Shown here in pieces: positions 12,022 to 23,708 of a DNA stretch of 64,000 nt (position 1 is the stretch's first letter; each line of letters begins with the position of its first letter). A program made the position numbers and the translations under genes. This DNA comes from Inia geoffrensis (taxonomy: Eukaryota > Chordata > Mammalia > Artiodactyla > Iniidae), in NCBI GenBank assembly GCA_036417435.1, contig CM070904.1:134292695-134356694 (forward strand). Direction: 5' to 3'. The notes under the pieces were generated by a model. That model was not told the origin of the DNA, ran no database searches, and saw only the letters and a list, made by a program, of their open reading frames with translations.

Positions 12022-15000
12022 GTGAGTGCGGGCCTCGGCGGGCGGGATCCCAGGCTTACCCCCCAAAGCCGGCCGGCGGGGCGGCCCCGCTGCGCCTCGG
12101 GGTACAGCTGTCCCTGCACTGGCCCGCCCGCCGGTGACCGCGCCGGCACCCGCCCCTGCTGGGCCTCGGTCTCCCCTCTGGGGCAGAGAGGGGGCTGGTC
12201 CGGAGTGCCCTGAGTAACCCGGCGCACAAGGCGGGCTCACCCAGACCGATGATCCCTCCAGCACCCCACTCTTCCAGTCCCCCCTCAAGCTCGCCTGTGC
12301 ACCCGCCAAAGACCTCCCCGCGTTTGTCTGCTCAGCCCGGATTTCAGATGCTCTGGCAATAAAGAACAGGCGGCTCCGGGAAGAATGATGTTTTGGTGGC
12401 TAAACTTCCAGAGTGACCCTTGTACTCAGCCGGGCACAAAAATCCTTTGTCGGGCCATGCGTCCTGATGTTTTTTTTGGAAAATAGGTCCTTGCAGGCTC
12501 AGATCCTGCCGTGGGTTGCTCTTTTCCCTTGATTTGGAGGCCTCCTAGGGCTCCCGGTGAAATTTAGTGCCCCAGGAGAGCTGAGCCACCGTGAGGCTAG
12601 GTAGCCCAAGATCTCACCTGGACGGCCAGTTGAGTGGACATCTGGAGGTACTTGACTGTGGGGTCACACACAGCCCAGTAACTGTCTCCACCTTCTCCAA
12701 GGACCCCAGAGAGGGAGGGACCGGCCCAGCTGACTCAGTCAGTCCACCTCTCCACGGGGACTGAGGTTGCCCAGCCCTGCCCTATCCAGTGTGACAGTTC
12801 CACCCCAAGCGTGTGCACACGGGGAGGTGTGGCAGCACAGATGGAGCCCTGACCAGGTGGCTTTCCAGGCAGAGTGGGGAGAGACTGGCCCAGGAGCCCT
12901 GGTTGGAGGGAACACCCTGTGAAAGGGGATGCCCTCCCCTTCTCAGGCCGGCTCGCGTGTCTGCTTGCCCCTGTTTTGTGTGGACCCTGGGGGCAGGGTT
13001 GTGTAGACCTGGCCTGCACAGGAGTGTTGGGGTCCGGGGGAGACACACAGATGCCGAGGGGCCATTGCAGAGGGCTGCCAGGGGGGCGGTGTCCCGCCTG
13101 GGTCTCGGGAGGGGAACAAGTGGGGTTTGGGGGATCATCCAGAGGCCCAGAGGGCCTGGACTCCCCTGAGGTTAGTGCCCAAGCCACTTCTTCCAGTTGG
13201 GCTGTGGGGACAACACTGGGGGAGCACTGCAGAGGGTGCTGGTGAATATGGTGTCTTGACCTCCCAAGAGCTCCCGGAGTGGCCAGGAGGAGGTCCTGCC
13301 TCTGCCCTGCCTGCCCCCAGCTCCATCTCCTTGCCTGCGAGCAGTGGCTCGGGGCTGCCTCTACCTTGGGCCCGGGGTCCCTACTGTTTGAACTTTCTGA
13401 AAAGCCCTGCTTTGGGCTCTGCTAATCAGACCGGGTCGGTATCTGTCCCTTCAGCACTGTGACCTCAGACCCGGAAAGCCTGGGATGCTTCCGGCCAGGG
13501 CTGGAGGAGCAGAGTCCGGCCAAGTGCCCTGTGCTGGCCCTCTCAGGGGCCAGGCCTTCAGGCCCTCCTCCAGCATCCGGCCTCATCACGGCCAGTCCCT
13601 GGGGTTCAGTTCCTGCGAGATGGCTAAGGGGACCCTGGAGGGAGATGGCTTGAACTCCCAAAGCATCTGCCCTTGCAGCTGCTCAACGTGACCGCCCCTT
13701 CCCCACCTGTCACGGCCTGGAGCTGTCTCCCTGTCCCCAGCGTACCCCCAGTTCCTCCCCAGCACAGACGCCCCGCTCCTGGAGCAGCAGCAAACAGGAA
13801 GAGGCCCGGGTTGAGTTGGGGTCAGTCCCCGGTAGACCCCGGGGTCTGTATGTGGGAACAGCCAGGCCAGCGCTGGGAGTTTCCATGCTCCCTCCCGCAT
13901 CGTTCTGCCAGCCTCTCCGCAGTCCTGCTCTGGTTCCAGATCTTAATTAATTAGATGGAGTGCATCTGGCCCCATGGGTGACTCAGAGCCCTTATTGCCT
14001 GGACTTCCAGTCGGAAGCATTTTCCTGTTTGCTTTGGCGGAGAGGCGGCTGGGTTGGGGGACGCCCAGTCCGAGGGCTGTGTGGGATTCCCGGCACATGA
14101 CTGCCAGGGGCGCTGCAGCGGCCACATCACTGCCAGGGGCGCTGCAGCGGGCACACGTGCAGACAGTGCCCTTGAGAGGGCCTCTCGCTGCCACGTGCGG
14201 CCGCCCCATCCAGATACTCCTGCTTGGCCCCAGGAGCCCAGGTCTGACCCTGTGTGGTGCTGGTGGCCCCGGGTAGTGGCTCCTTTTCTTGGTTCACTGA
14301 ATGGTGCTGGGGCCTGAGCGAGGACACCCCTCTGAGGCAGCAGCCGGGCTCCCCACCTGTGTGGGGTCGCTGGCACAGTCCACGCCCATGTTGGGCTCTG
14401 GCTGCTTGCCTGTCAGACTACCGCCCACCCATGCAGCTCGCTGTGGGCTGTGAGTCACTGATCAGGCACTGCTGGGATGCCCGCCCCACTGGCCCAGCCG
14501 GCTGTGCCCTGGGGGGAGGGTGGGCGTGGCTGGCTCTGCAGAGGGGACAGGCCCCAGAGGCAGGTCTGCGGGTGCCCACCGCACCTCCCTGGTCTTGTCC
14601 CGGGGGGCTCTGGGGGTGGTGTCTCGTGGGTGGGAATGTGACAGGTCGGGGGGTCAGGAATAGGGCTGGGATCAGGGTCCCCAGCTGTGGCCACAGGCTG
14701 AGGAGTGGGCTGGCCCCAGGCCCGCGTGGGCCCCACACCCCATGGGTGTGACCACCTCTGACCCGCCTGTGTGACCGCAGCGGACGAGCTGGAGCTGATC
14801 CGGCCCAGCGTCTACCGCAACGTGGCCCGCCAGCTGAACATCCCCCTGCAGTCCGAGACCGTGGTGACCGACGCCTTCCTGGCTGTGGCAGCCCAGATCT
14901 TTTCTGCAGGTAGGCCTGTGTGTCCAGGAGGCCCACACTGCTGGCATGGCCCAGGGTCTGTGGGTCAGGGCCGGGGCTGCAGCGCTGGGTGGGCTCTCAG

Positions 15001-18000
15001 GGGAGCCTCCCTGGGTCCAAGGACAGTGGGCCTCTTGCGCGGTCCTGGGGCTGCAGTGACCGGAAGCCCTGGCTGGGCTGCATGTCCCAGGCTGCCAGTT
15101 GGTGCTGACTGTTGGCTGGAGTGGGGCGGGGCTGTTCTGCGTGTGGCCTGTACGTGTCCTGTGGGGCTTGGGCTTCTCACGGCCTGGCCGCAGGTCACAA
15201 GCAGCCCAAGTGGGCGCCGCCAGGCTCTTTAGACGTAAGAAGTCACCGTGTCACTGAGCCTGAGTCTGTTGGTCAGAGGCAAGTCGCAGAACAGCCCCCA
15301 CAGTGGGAGGGGTGCCCTAGGGTGGGAGTCCCTGGTGGAGCAGCTCACCGGGACACGTTTGGAGAATGTTGACACACCTGTCTCACCTGGCTGGCCCGCA
15401 GTCACCCGTGAGTCTCCCGGAGCCTCCACCTGGGCCCTAGGAGCAGGTGGCACCTGCCCTCCTCCTCGTGCCCTTGCCCTGCGTTCAGTTCGTGCTGCTT
15501 CTGGTCTGCACACCTGCCTCCAGCCTCCCAGGAAACTCTGGGACTCACCCCCCAAAACCCCCTCTCATTCCCACGCCGCCTCCTGGGAACCTGCTGGGCT
15601 CCCTGAGGTCCACAGACCTTGTCTCCCCATCCGTGACCTTGTGCCCTGCCCAGCATGTCCACCTCAGTCCTGTGTCCTGGTACGTAGCAGGTGCCAGGCG
15701 CTGCTGGCCATCCAGGTGACCAAAGGCCCCACCCCAGTGCAGCACCTGCCCCATCAGCCAATCCCACCAACGTTTCCCCAGCACTATCTGGCGCTGCCCT
15801 GGGCCTGGGGACCCTGTGATGGACGGGATGGCCAGTCCCAGCCCTCAAGGAGGGGGGCTTGGGGACCCCAGAGCCAGAGTGCTCCCGGGGCTCATGCTGG
15901 TGGAGTGGGGCTGTGAGTGGCCACGTGGCATCGAGGGTGGGCAGGGCTTTGGGGAGGACGGGCCCCTTCTGCGAGGCGGCCTTGGGGCTGTCGTCGACCA
16001 GCGGTGTGACCTCGGAACACCCCTTGCCTTTCCTTAGCCGTCGGATGGTTGGGACAGCAGCAGGGCTTTGGGGCAGACGGCACCGGGAGCCACAGTCCCA
16101 CCCCATGGGGGACCTCCGCCCACTGGCAGAAGAAGGGAGGTCGGCGGACGGGCTGGGGCTGCCGCATCCCATCAGAGGGCCCCCAGCCCGCTGACCGCAC
16201 CCTCTGGGTGTTGCCCTGCACTGCCCCCTCTCGAGGAGGCTCCTCCGACCTCTGGTGGGCAGGCCGGCGTGGCAGGGACACGGGACCACCGGCTGCAGGA
16301 CCCAGCCTCCAGGGTGGCACTGGGTGGCCAGGACTTCACGGGGGAGTGCCTGGGAGGGAGGGGGCTGGTGAGAGGCGTGGGATGCCCATGAGGTCTGGCA
16401 GTCCTGACCCGGGTGCCCTCGTGGTGGTGACCTGGGCAGGCCGGGGAAGGGAGCTGACAGCCGCCCTGGGCCCTCCCTGGGCTCCCATCCGGCCTGACGC
16501 TGACGCGTGGGTGGCCGCCATTGTCTGTCTCCGCTGTCGGGTGGGCGGGCGGCTGGCTTAGAGCGAGGGCTGGCTTTAAAAGGAAGGGTCATCTCTGAGA
16601 ATGCGGCTGCGGCGGCTGGTGTTTGGGACTGAGGGGGCAGGCGGGGGGCGGCTGGGCCCCGGGGAGGGTGGCTGGTGTGTGGGCAGGGACAGAGGGCGGG
16701 CAGCCGGGACGAAGCACCCACCCCTGCCTGCCCTGCTTGCTCAGTGCAGGACAGGCCGGAGATGTGCCCAGAAGGGCTCTGGGTTCTGGATGGAGGAGGT
16801 GGGGGCTGGGGCAGGGCGGGGAGGGGGAGGGGCGGGGAGGAAGGTGTGGCCGTGATGAACGGGCACAGGGCACCAGCGGCTTCTTTCACTTGGGGAGTTC
16901 AGTTTAAAGCCCGTGATTTTTCGCTTGAAACCGGAGCAGGATGTACTTCTCTGCGAGCAAGCACCCCCGCCCCACCCAGCTGGCCCTACTCTTTTCTCGT
17001 GGCGGCCTCCGTACCGCCACCTGCCCCTCTGGTGCTTTGGGGCGCCCAGCTCCTCATGGGCTCTGTGACCTGCAAGTGGTTCTTAACCTCTGTGGACCTC
17101 AGAGCCACCTGAAAGGGGAGCAGGGACAGGCTCCGTGGAGCACAGGGCTGCGGCCGCCCCTTCTGCTGCCGACGGGCTCTCAGCCCACGCCCCTGACTAG
17201 CCGTGGCTGCCCCACGCACCCTCCCGCTTCCCGCCCACCCGAGGTCTCCCTTCACCCCTTGTTCATCCCAGCCTTCCCGGCCCTCAGGCCCTGTCGCCAC
17301 CAGGCAAGCTCCAGCCATCAGATGCTTGCCGGCCCCGCCCGTCTCTCCCCGCAGCCTCTCCCGAGCAGCTCGGTCTTACACGCACTGACCCCCCGGGCTG
17401 GGTATTCCTCCCCCGCGTCGTCCCGGCCGGCCCCTCACCTGCTCCGGCTGTGGCCGGTGACGTGGACGGCTCGAGGACTGCAGGGCAGGGTTCCAGGTGA
17501 CCTCCCCACGTGGCTGAGCCCCCGCGAAGGCAGAGGCAGGGGGCGCTGTTCCAGGCTGCGTCTTGGCTGCAGGCGCTTCTCAGTTCCCTTCAGTGGAAAA
17601 ACTGAACGTTGGCAAGTGTTTTCATTTTTTTCTTCTGGTTACAAGAGCAAAATATTTCACCACGGAAAGATCAGAAAATACATGAGATAAAGAACTCGCA
17701 GAAATCAGTACTAAAAAGACCACCTCACTTTAAAAAGAGCAAAGGGTCTGAATGGACATCTCTTCAAGGAAGGTATATGAACAGCCAGTACGTGCATGAG
17801 AAGTTGCTCAGTATCATCAGTCACCAGGGAAACACACATCAAACCACAACAAGATGCCACCTCGCACCCACTGGGGCACTCAAGGCAAAACTTCAGAGAA
17901 CGCAGCACGGTTGAGGCTGTGAAGAGTCAGGGCGTGAAGTGGGCCGGCACCTTCTCCAATGGTAACTCTGACGGGGTCACCCCCTGACCCAGCAGTTCCG

Positions 18001-21000
18001 CTCCTCGGTTTTGACCCCTGAGAAAGGAAGCCACATGTCCACACAAGGGCTTGCACACGAGTGTTCAGAGCCACATATCCCCACAGCCGGAGGGGCCAAC
18101 AGCCCACGTGTTCGTTTCCTGATGGGTGGTCCATCCACTCGATGGAACATTATTCGGCCATAAAAAGGAATGAGGTGCCCACACCAGGACAGCACGGAGG
18201 AACCTTGAAAACATTTTGCTCAGTGAACGGAGTCAGACACAAAGTGGGACATACTGTGTGACTGCATTCACGTGAAACGTCCAGAACAGGTAATCCGTAG
18301 AGACAAAGTAGATTAGAGGTTACCAGGGCTGGGGTGACAGGGGCATGATGCTCCTGGGGACAGTGATTTGGAGTGAAAATGTCTGGAATTCGATAGTGGT
18401 GATGGTTGTACAACATTGTCGATATGCTAAAAACACTGGATCTCACACTTTAAAAGGATGAATTTACGCTAGTGAGATTATATCTCCATAAAAAAGAACA
18501 CAAAGACCTCAAAGAAAATAGGACATACCTGAGCCCCAACTCCCAGAGACCACCCTGCCGGCACCTTCCAGACCCGGGCTTTCCTCTCCAGGTAAAACGT
18601 GGCCATCACGTGAAGCCCGCCTCTCCACGCAGCACCGCAGAATGCGTGTTCACTCTCTTGATCCCCGCCCTGCCATGCTGACCCTTCACCTGTCCCCTGG
18701 TGGTGGTGGGTACCTGCAGGACGCCAAGGCTGGGGATGCCAAGGGCACAGCTGTGAGCAGCACAGAGGCCGCCAGGGCTGGCACCCATGAGCAGCTGGTC
18801 AATGGGGAGCATGGTGTGACGGCAGCGTCACCAGGACCTGATGCCATCACGGTCTGCATGGCCCTTAGAGGGAGGACCTTGGGCAGAGCCCTGGGGGTGA
18901 GGGAGCCCTGCAGGCAGCGGTGAGGCTGGGATAGCACGCATGAGGCCAGGTCGCAGGACAAGGGGGCCTCAGAGGGGCCAGCAGCCAGCTCAGGTGGGAC
19001 TTCAGACTTGGACTTACTTTGAAGGAGATGGGAAGGGCCAGTAACAGGAGGGTTTGGGGAGTGGCCTGGCCTGATTTACGGGGTTTTAAAATTTTCGTTG
19101 AGATGAAATTGACATGACGTACAATTAACCATTTTATTTATTTATTATTCATTGGCTACACCAGGCGCCATGTGGGCTCTTAGTTCCCCGACCAAGGATT
19201 GAACCCATTCCCCCTGCAGTGGAAGCACAGAGTCCTAACCACTAGACCGCCAGGGAAGTCCCAGTTAACCATTTTAAAGTGTATGATTCAGTGGCGTTGA
19301 ATGCATCCACAATATCGTGCAACCACCACCTCTCCAAGTTCTTTGTCAGTGGGAAGAACACCCATTCCCATTAAGCTGTCACTGCCTGGCCCCCTCCTGT
19401 AGCTCCCAGTGACCACTGGTCTGCTTTCTGTCTCCATGGATCCGACAGCCCTGCACATTTCATAGGAATGGACTCATACGACCTGTGTGGCCTTTCAAGT
19501 CTGCTGCTTTCACTGAGCACGATGTTTTCAAGGTTCATCAGGCTGTGGCCCTGTCAGTGCTTCCTTCCACTTTGAGGCCAAATATCATTCCGTTGTGTGG
19601 CTGGACCACATTGTGCTTTTCCATTCACTGCTTATTTATGTTTTGTCATTTCCACTTTTTGGCAACTGTGAACAGGGATTCATTCGCACTGACTTGTGCT
19701 CTTATGACAGACTGTCCCAGCTGTGGTGTAAACAGGGGCTGAGGGGCATGATTCCTCCCTGCCTGTGCTGCTTCCTTCTAGGACTGAGGCGGGGCACCCG
19801 TGTTTGTGTCCTTTCACAGGTGGTGCTGGGTGCCCTCCAGCTGTCTTTCTCATCACCGTTACCAGGCTGCAGAGTTACATGGATCCTCACATTGCCACTT
19901 GGAATTTTTAGTCCGATAGACTATAATTTACATCTCATTTTAATTTACACTTCTTTGTTTATCAGTGAGGGTGAGCATTTTTCATATGTCTAGTGTAATG
20001 TTAATACTTTTTCTTTTGTGAATCAGCTGTTTGTATTCTGTATTCGTATTTCTTTTGAAAGGTTTCTCTCTTTTTCTCATTGATTTATAAAATCTCTTTC
20101 CATATCAAGGAACCTTATACACCTGGCAAGCACCGTTCCCCAGATTGTCATTCGCCTGTCTTTCCTCCCAGGTGGGCTCCATCTCAGCTCTGCCCCCGGT
20201 AGCTTGGTGGTCTGGGCAAGGCCACGCCTCCCGGGGCCTCAACTTCTTTACGTGGAGAACATCCTCCGTCCTCGCAGGGCTGTGCTGGGGGCAGGCGCAG
20301 ATGGAAGCTGCTTCCTGTTTATCACATCCAGTGCCGAGTCACTGAGCCCCCTTGACCTGCTCAGCCTCCTCTTTGCCTTTCTGCTCCATCACCTCCTCCA
20401 GCAGATACTGGGCTATGCAGGGCCATCGCCAGGCCCTGGCCCAGGTGTGCAGGTGCAAGGTGTGCAAGTGTGTAACGCAGGCTCGGGACATCCCCGCCTG
20501 AGAACGACGTGTGACGGTGGCAGGACTGACCTGCAGCAGACGGTGGCTGGGACTTGCACAGCAGCCAGCCGACCGAGCTCCCCGTCTGGTGGGAGCTGTG
20601 GGTTGAGGCTGCCCCGGGTGTCGACCCCAGTCACCAGCGGAATGGCAGGGGCGTGGCTCAGAAAGGCTCAGCCCCCTCACTTGACCCTGCGGGCTGGCCT
20701 CCAGCTGGGTCTTGGTGGCCTTTGGTGACCAGCACCCATCTCTCTCCCTGCAGGAATCACCTGGGGCAAGGTTGTGTCCCTGTACTCAGTGGCTGCGGGG
20801 CTGGCTGTGGACTGTGTGCGACAGGCCCAGCCCGCCCTGGTCCACGCCCTCGTCGACTGCCTCGGGGAGTTCGTGCGCAAGACCCTGGCGACCTGGCTGC
20901 GGAGACGCGGTGGATGGGTGAGGGAATATGGCGGTGCCAGGAAGGGGGCGGTGGTTGAACGCCTGAGTGCCGGCAGTGGCAGGGGTGATCGGGGCTGGAG

Positions 21001-22019
21001 GAGGGGCGAGGCCGGGGCTGCCCAGCCCAGGACGGCTCCTGCAGCCCAGCTCCAGTGCGGGCCCTCTGGGCCTGACCACCCCCGACTCCAGAGCTAAAAC
21101 CCGCCGCCCGCCCCCGGGGATGGTGTCAGAGTCTCCATGTCCCCGATCACCTGGCCAGGCCTCAGGGACTGCGGGGCAGCTCCACCCGTAGGAGAGCTGT
21201 TTTCTCCTCTGTAAAATGGATGGTGGGCAAAGGTGTGCAAAGCACACTGGCCGAGGGGATGGAGCTCAGCCCTCTGCTGGGATTGGAGCCACGGGGGGGT
21301 GGTGAGGGGCCACTGGGGCTGTGGTCTCATCTGAAGGTGGCACTGGGCGGGGAGGGCATCACCTCCTGGATGAGTCACGTGGCTGCAGGCCTCCCACTGT
21401 CCCATCCTGCCATCCTGTCCTGGTGCCCGGCTGAGGCTGGGCACCAGGGCAGCCAGGACGCTGATTGACACCACGGCCAAAGGTCAAGCTGTAGGGATAG
21501 TACTTCATTTCTTAGCAGGACTAGAAAGAAATAAGGAAGTAAGGAGTGGCCATTCACTGGGCTTCTGGAAAGCCCAGTTCCTGCTCCTGTTCTAAGGGAT
21601 TTGTCCTTCCCTGGCACCCCAGGCTCCACGGCATCTGCGGAAGGACACTGGGATGTCAGCAGGTGGCCGAGCTGGTAGCTGGTCCCATGGCTGGGGGCCC
21701 AGCAGGCTCCCCTCCCTCCCCTCTCACCGTCTGAATCCACCTGTTGGGTCGGGTCCCACGCTGGAGCCTTCCCCTCCATCCGGCTGGACCACAAGCCTTC
21801 CTGAACGGCCTCGAGCATTCCCTCAGGCGACCTGGCTGACACCAGGCAGGGCACCGGCCGCACCCTCTCTAACTGCGCCCTCTTCCCTCCCAGACGGATG
21901 TGCTCAAGTGCGTGGTCAGCACCGACGCCGGCCTCCGCTCCCACTGGCTCGTGGCCGCGCTCTGCAGCTTTGGCCGCTTCCTAAAGGCTGCGTTCTTCAT
22001 GCTGCTGCCGGAGAGATGA
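11799..22019 (+). CDS. BOK: BOK, BCL2-family apoptosis effector (complete spliced coding sequence, 4 coding exons)
   Basis: The coding exons are 11799-12021, 14781-14909, 20754-20917 and 21894-22019. They join in frame to 642 bases, or 213 residues, against 212 in human. BOK is a multi-domain BCL2 relative with BAX/BAK-like pore-forming ability. It is anchored in ER, Golgi and mitochondrial membranes, binds IP3 receptors, and is kept low by proteasomal turnover. Seen here are a BH4-like N-terminal helix (about 20-48), a BH3 core LLRLADEL (70-77), a BH1 region around AGITWGKVVSLY (117-128), a BH2 region around LRRRGGWTDVL (166-176) and a hydrophobic C-terminal anchor (about 189-210) ending LLPER. 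The start lies in a strong context (gccATGG). All introns are GT-AG. Differences from human, from memory, are Ala for Gly at the conserved BH3 position 75 and one extra Gly in the PGGR segment (61-62). There is no frameshift or premature stop, so the gene looks functional. Confidence 0.97.
12022..14780 (+). other. BOK: BOK intron between coding exons 1 and 2
   Basis: GT-AG intron ('gtgagtgcgg' to 'gtgaccgcag'). It is GC-rich and apparently free of L1 and SINE copies. It holds a short 29-base tandem duplication near its middle. No other gene or RNA was recognised. Confidence 0.8.
14100..14155 (+). repeat. 29-base tandem duplication with a CTCF-like core
   Basis: The unit beginning 'actgccaggggcgctgcagc' occurs twice, starting at 14100 and 14129. 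The block 'gccaggggcgctgc' resembles the CTCF core but lacks one G of its usual run, so binding is uncertain. Confidence 0.6.
14781..14909 (+). CDS. BOK: BOK second coding exon (residues 75-118, split codons at both ends)
   Basis: It starts with 'cg', which completes a GCG (Ala) codon, then DELELIRPSVYRNVARQLNI and on to IFSA plus one base of the next Gly. The exon carries the second half of the BH3 helix and the start of the BH1 region. The acceptor is 'gtgaccgcag' and the donor 'gtaggc'. Confidence 0.96.
17640..18505 (+). mobile_element. Old LINE-1 3' remnant, sense
   Basis: Diverged L1 end: 'ctgaatggacatctcttcaa', 'aaaccacaacaagatgccac', 'gatggaacattattcggcca', 'gtgagattatatctccataa'. Many CpG-rich substitutions. 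No target duplication was found. Confidence 0.75.
19085..20110 (-). mobile_element. Old LINE-1 3' remnant, antisense, split by a SINE
   Basis: It reads as antisense L1: 'gttgagatgaaattgacatg', 'aaccattttaaagtgtatga', 'gttttcaaggttcatcaggc', 'ccactttttggcaactgtga'. The SINE entry falls within 'ttaaccatttta'. Confidence 0.75.
19137..19262 (-). mobile_element. Short CHR-type SINE, reverse orientation
   Basis: It ends 'cgccagggaagtccc', the reverse complement of the SINE head, and begins with a T-rich tail. The target duplication 'ttaaccatttta' lies at 19125-19136 and 19265-19276. Confidence 0.9.
20165..20335 (-). mobile_element. MIR-like remnant, antisense
   Basis: 'ggtggtctgggcaaggccac' followed by 'ggggcctcaacttctttac' follows the inverted MIR pattern of 'gggcaagtcac' then 'gggcctcagtttcc'. 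The copy is diverged and its limits are approximate. Confidence 0.4.
20754..20917 (+). CDS. BOK: BOK third coding exon (residues 118-172)
   Basis: After the acceptor 'ctctccctgcag' the exon completes the Gly codon and reads ITWGKVVSLYSVAAGLAVDC through FVRKTLATWLRRRGGW. This is the BH1 region and the start of BH2. The donor is 'gtgagg' after the Trp codon, in phase 0. Confidence 0.96.
20918..21893 (+). other. BOK: BOK last intron
   Basis: GT-AG intron ending 'cttccctcccag'. A short 'ctcctctgtaaaatgg' at about 21209 looks like an inverted MIR end. No other feature is evident. Confidence 0.8.
21894..22019 (+). CDS. BOK: BOK terminal coding exon (residues 173-213 and stop)
   Basis: It reads TDVLKCVVSTDAGLRSHW, then the hydrophobic anchor LVAALCSFGRFLKAAFFM and LLPER before TGA. 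Arg and Lys interrupt the anchor, as is typical of BOK, which suits an amphipathic tail anchor. Confidence 0.97.
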   Translation, partial: TDVLKCVVSTDAGLRSHWLVAALCSFGRFLKAAFFMLLPER

Positions 22020-22675
22020 GCTGCTGGCTTGGGCAGGGGCCGCAGCCCGGCCTCCTTACACGGGAGGCCCTTGGCCGCCGAAAGCATCACCCTCCGCCCC
22101 ACCCAAGCCAGGAAGACCCTCGGAGCCCCGCCTCGAAGCTGGAAGCCCTGCCCTGAGCCCCTCCTCCACAGACCCAGGCCCTCTGGACAGGGAAGTGGGG
22201 GGCTTCCTGGCCCCGGAGCGGGGCTTCAGGGCCGACAGGGGGCCCTTCCCCATCGTTCCCCCTCCCCTGGAACCCCCGCTGGTCCCCTTCTTTCTAGAGC
22301 CAGAAAGTCAGGGTCACGTCCCAGGCCCTGGAGGAAGGGAGCCAGGAACACCAAGCCCTCGCTCGACGCCGGGCCCCATCTGTGTGTGGTTCCCACGTCA
22401 GGACATGAGCTGGCCTCGGTCCTCCTGGGCAAGGGGCCTGGACTTTGGGCCTGAAGGTGAATCCCGAGGCTGGAGGAGCTGTGGAGTGTTACTGACTTCG
22501 CACGTGGGGCCTAAGGCTCGTGTGGTGGTTGCTGAACCTGTTTCTAGAGGGAGGGCGTGTCCCCCGTGCACCTGGGTGGGTCTCTGTGTGGCAGGGTCCT
22601 GTGGACGCGGGAGCCCACGACCGAGGAGGGTGGTGTGTTTGTCCGATCCCAATAAAGTTCCGCAGCCGTGGAGGG
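22020..22675 (+). other. BOK: BOK 3' untranslated region
   Basis: GC-rich sequence with no interspersed repeat, extending from the stop codon to just past the poly(A) signal. The cleavage site is estimated from the usual 10-30 base spacing. Confidence 0.7.
22651..22656 (+). terminator. BOK: BOK poly(A) signal AATAAA
   Basis: A canonical AATAAA about 630 bases after the stop codon, followed within about 20-40 bases by GT-rich sequence ('ccgtggagggtgacc'). It is the only good candidate close to the stop. Confidence 0.8.
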
Positions 22676-23708
22676 TGACCCCGTCTGCTCCTGGTACCTG
22701 TCCTGCGGCCCAGGGACCCGACAGATGGCAGGCCGGCCTGACGTGATGGAGCACAGGCGCACGTCTTCCCTCACCATGGCCGACTTGTGCTGCCCTGTGC
22801 CACACTGGGCCCGCGCACATACATGCCTGCACGTGCTGCCACTGTGCGTGCACCAGCAGCTGCACCCCACGTTCCTCAGTCCCCTCCCCCCGCCGCCCCC
22901 CGCCTCTGGCCTGGCAGCAGGTACACAGTGCTGGGCGTGGCCTCTCTCAGCCCCGGTTCCCTTTCTGTACGACTCAGGGTGGACCAGACGGCCGCTAGGG
23001 TCTTCCCTTTCCCATCCAGCCTCCTGGGGAAGAGCCCAAAGGCGAGGTTGCCGTGCACAAGGGGGGCTGCCCCCCTTCCCCCATCGCCCACCTCCTGGCC
23101 CCAGGGCCCACCACAGGACCCCTCTCCTCAGCTTCCTCCCAGGGGGCAGCCGCCCCTGCAAGCCCATCACCTCTCCAAGCTCCGCCTGCTCTGTCTGCAT
23201 GGGACCCAGGGGCGCTCGCAGTGGGAAGTCTGGCAGATGACGAGAGGGAAGGCAGCGGGCAGGAGGAGAGGAAGGTCCCTTTGCCACCCTGCTTCCGTCA
23301 CTAGGATCAATCCCTTGATACGTTTCCAGCCTGGGAAAGTAATGTTACAGACGCTGAGTCAGGGGAGCAGCAGATTTAAGGTCACTCAGAGAGACCAGGC
23401 ATCTGTGTGGACATTGGGTTAGAGGCTGCAGTAGAGGAGACGCCCCATTTCCAACAACAACAGAAGATGACACTTCGGGGTATAAACGGAGTGAGAAGTG
23501 TGAAACCCTATGTGAGGCAAACTCTGGAGGTACCTCAGAGACACCCTGGACTTGGAAGGACAGAAGAAATCCCATGTTCCAGAGGAAAACGATCTCATAA
23601 ATAAGACAGTTCTCTATAAGTAGCTTTGTAAATTTAACGTAATCCTTATGAAAGTATCAGAATTTTTTTCCCCCTCTGGATCTAAACAAGCTAATTATAA
23701 AGTTCATA
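22676..23708. other. Intergenic sequence between BOK and THAP4, no gene recognised
   Basis: GC-rich at first, then AT-richer. No conserved exon or repeat could be identified. Confidence 0.5.

Larger units (their letters stand above)
10780..12200. promoter_or_regulatory. BOK: CpG island over the BOK promoter, non-coding first exon and first coding exon
   Basis: CpG density rises sharply after the L1 remnant and stays high through the BOK start codon, falling off in the next intron. No TATA box is apparent, as is usual for a CpG-island promoter. BOK in other mammals has a non-coding first exon. Here the best donor for it is 'gag|gtgagc' at 11229/11230, and a good acceptor ('ctctgcccgcag') ends at 11769, 29 bases before the ATG. 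The transcription start cannot be placed from sequence alone. Confidence 0.65.
14910..20753 (+). other. BOK: BOK intron between coding exons 2 and 3
   Basis: The largest BOK intron. Its first half is GC-rich single-copy sequence. Its second half carries two L1 remnants, one SINE and an inverted MIR. A 495-codon frame is open on the - strand (15402-16889), but it looks like a by-product of GC richness. Confidence 0.8.

Noticed and set aside
11646..12309. Long antisense open frames across the first BOK coding exon
   Set aside because: They mirror the GC-rich BOK exon. Their codons follow from the BOK frame, and they have no family resemblance.
15402..16889. A 495-codon open frame on the - strand inside the BOK intron
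   Set aside because: The region is very GC-rich, so stop codons are rare in several frames at once. The product is a low-complexity Pro/Arg/Ser/Gly mix with no domain, and overlapping frames on the other strand are nearly as open. No splice or promoter support is visible.
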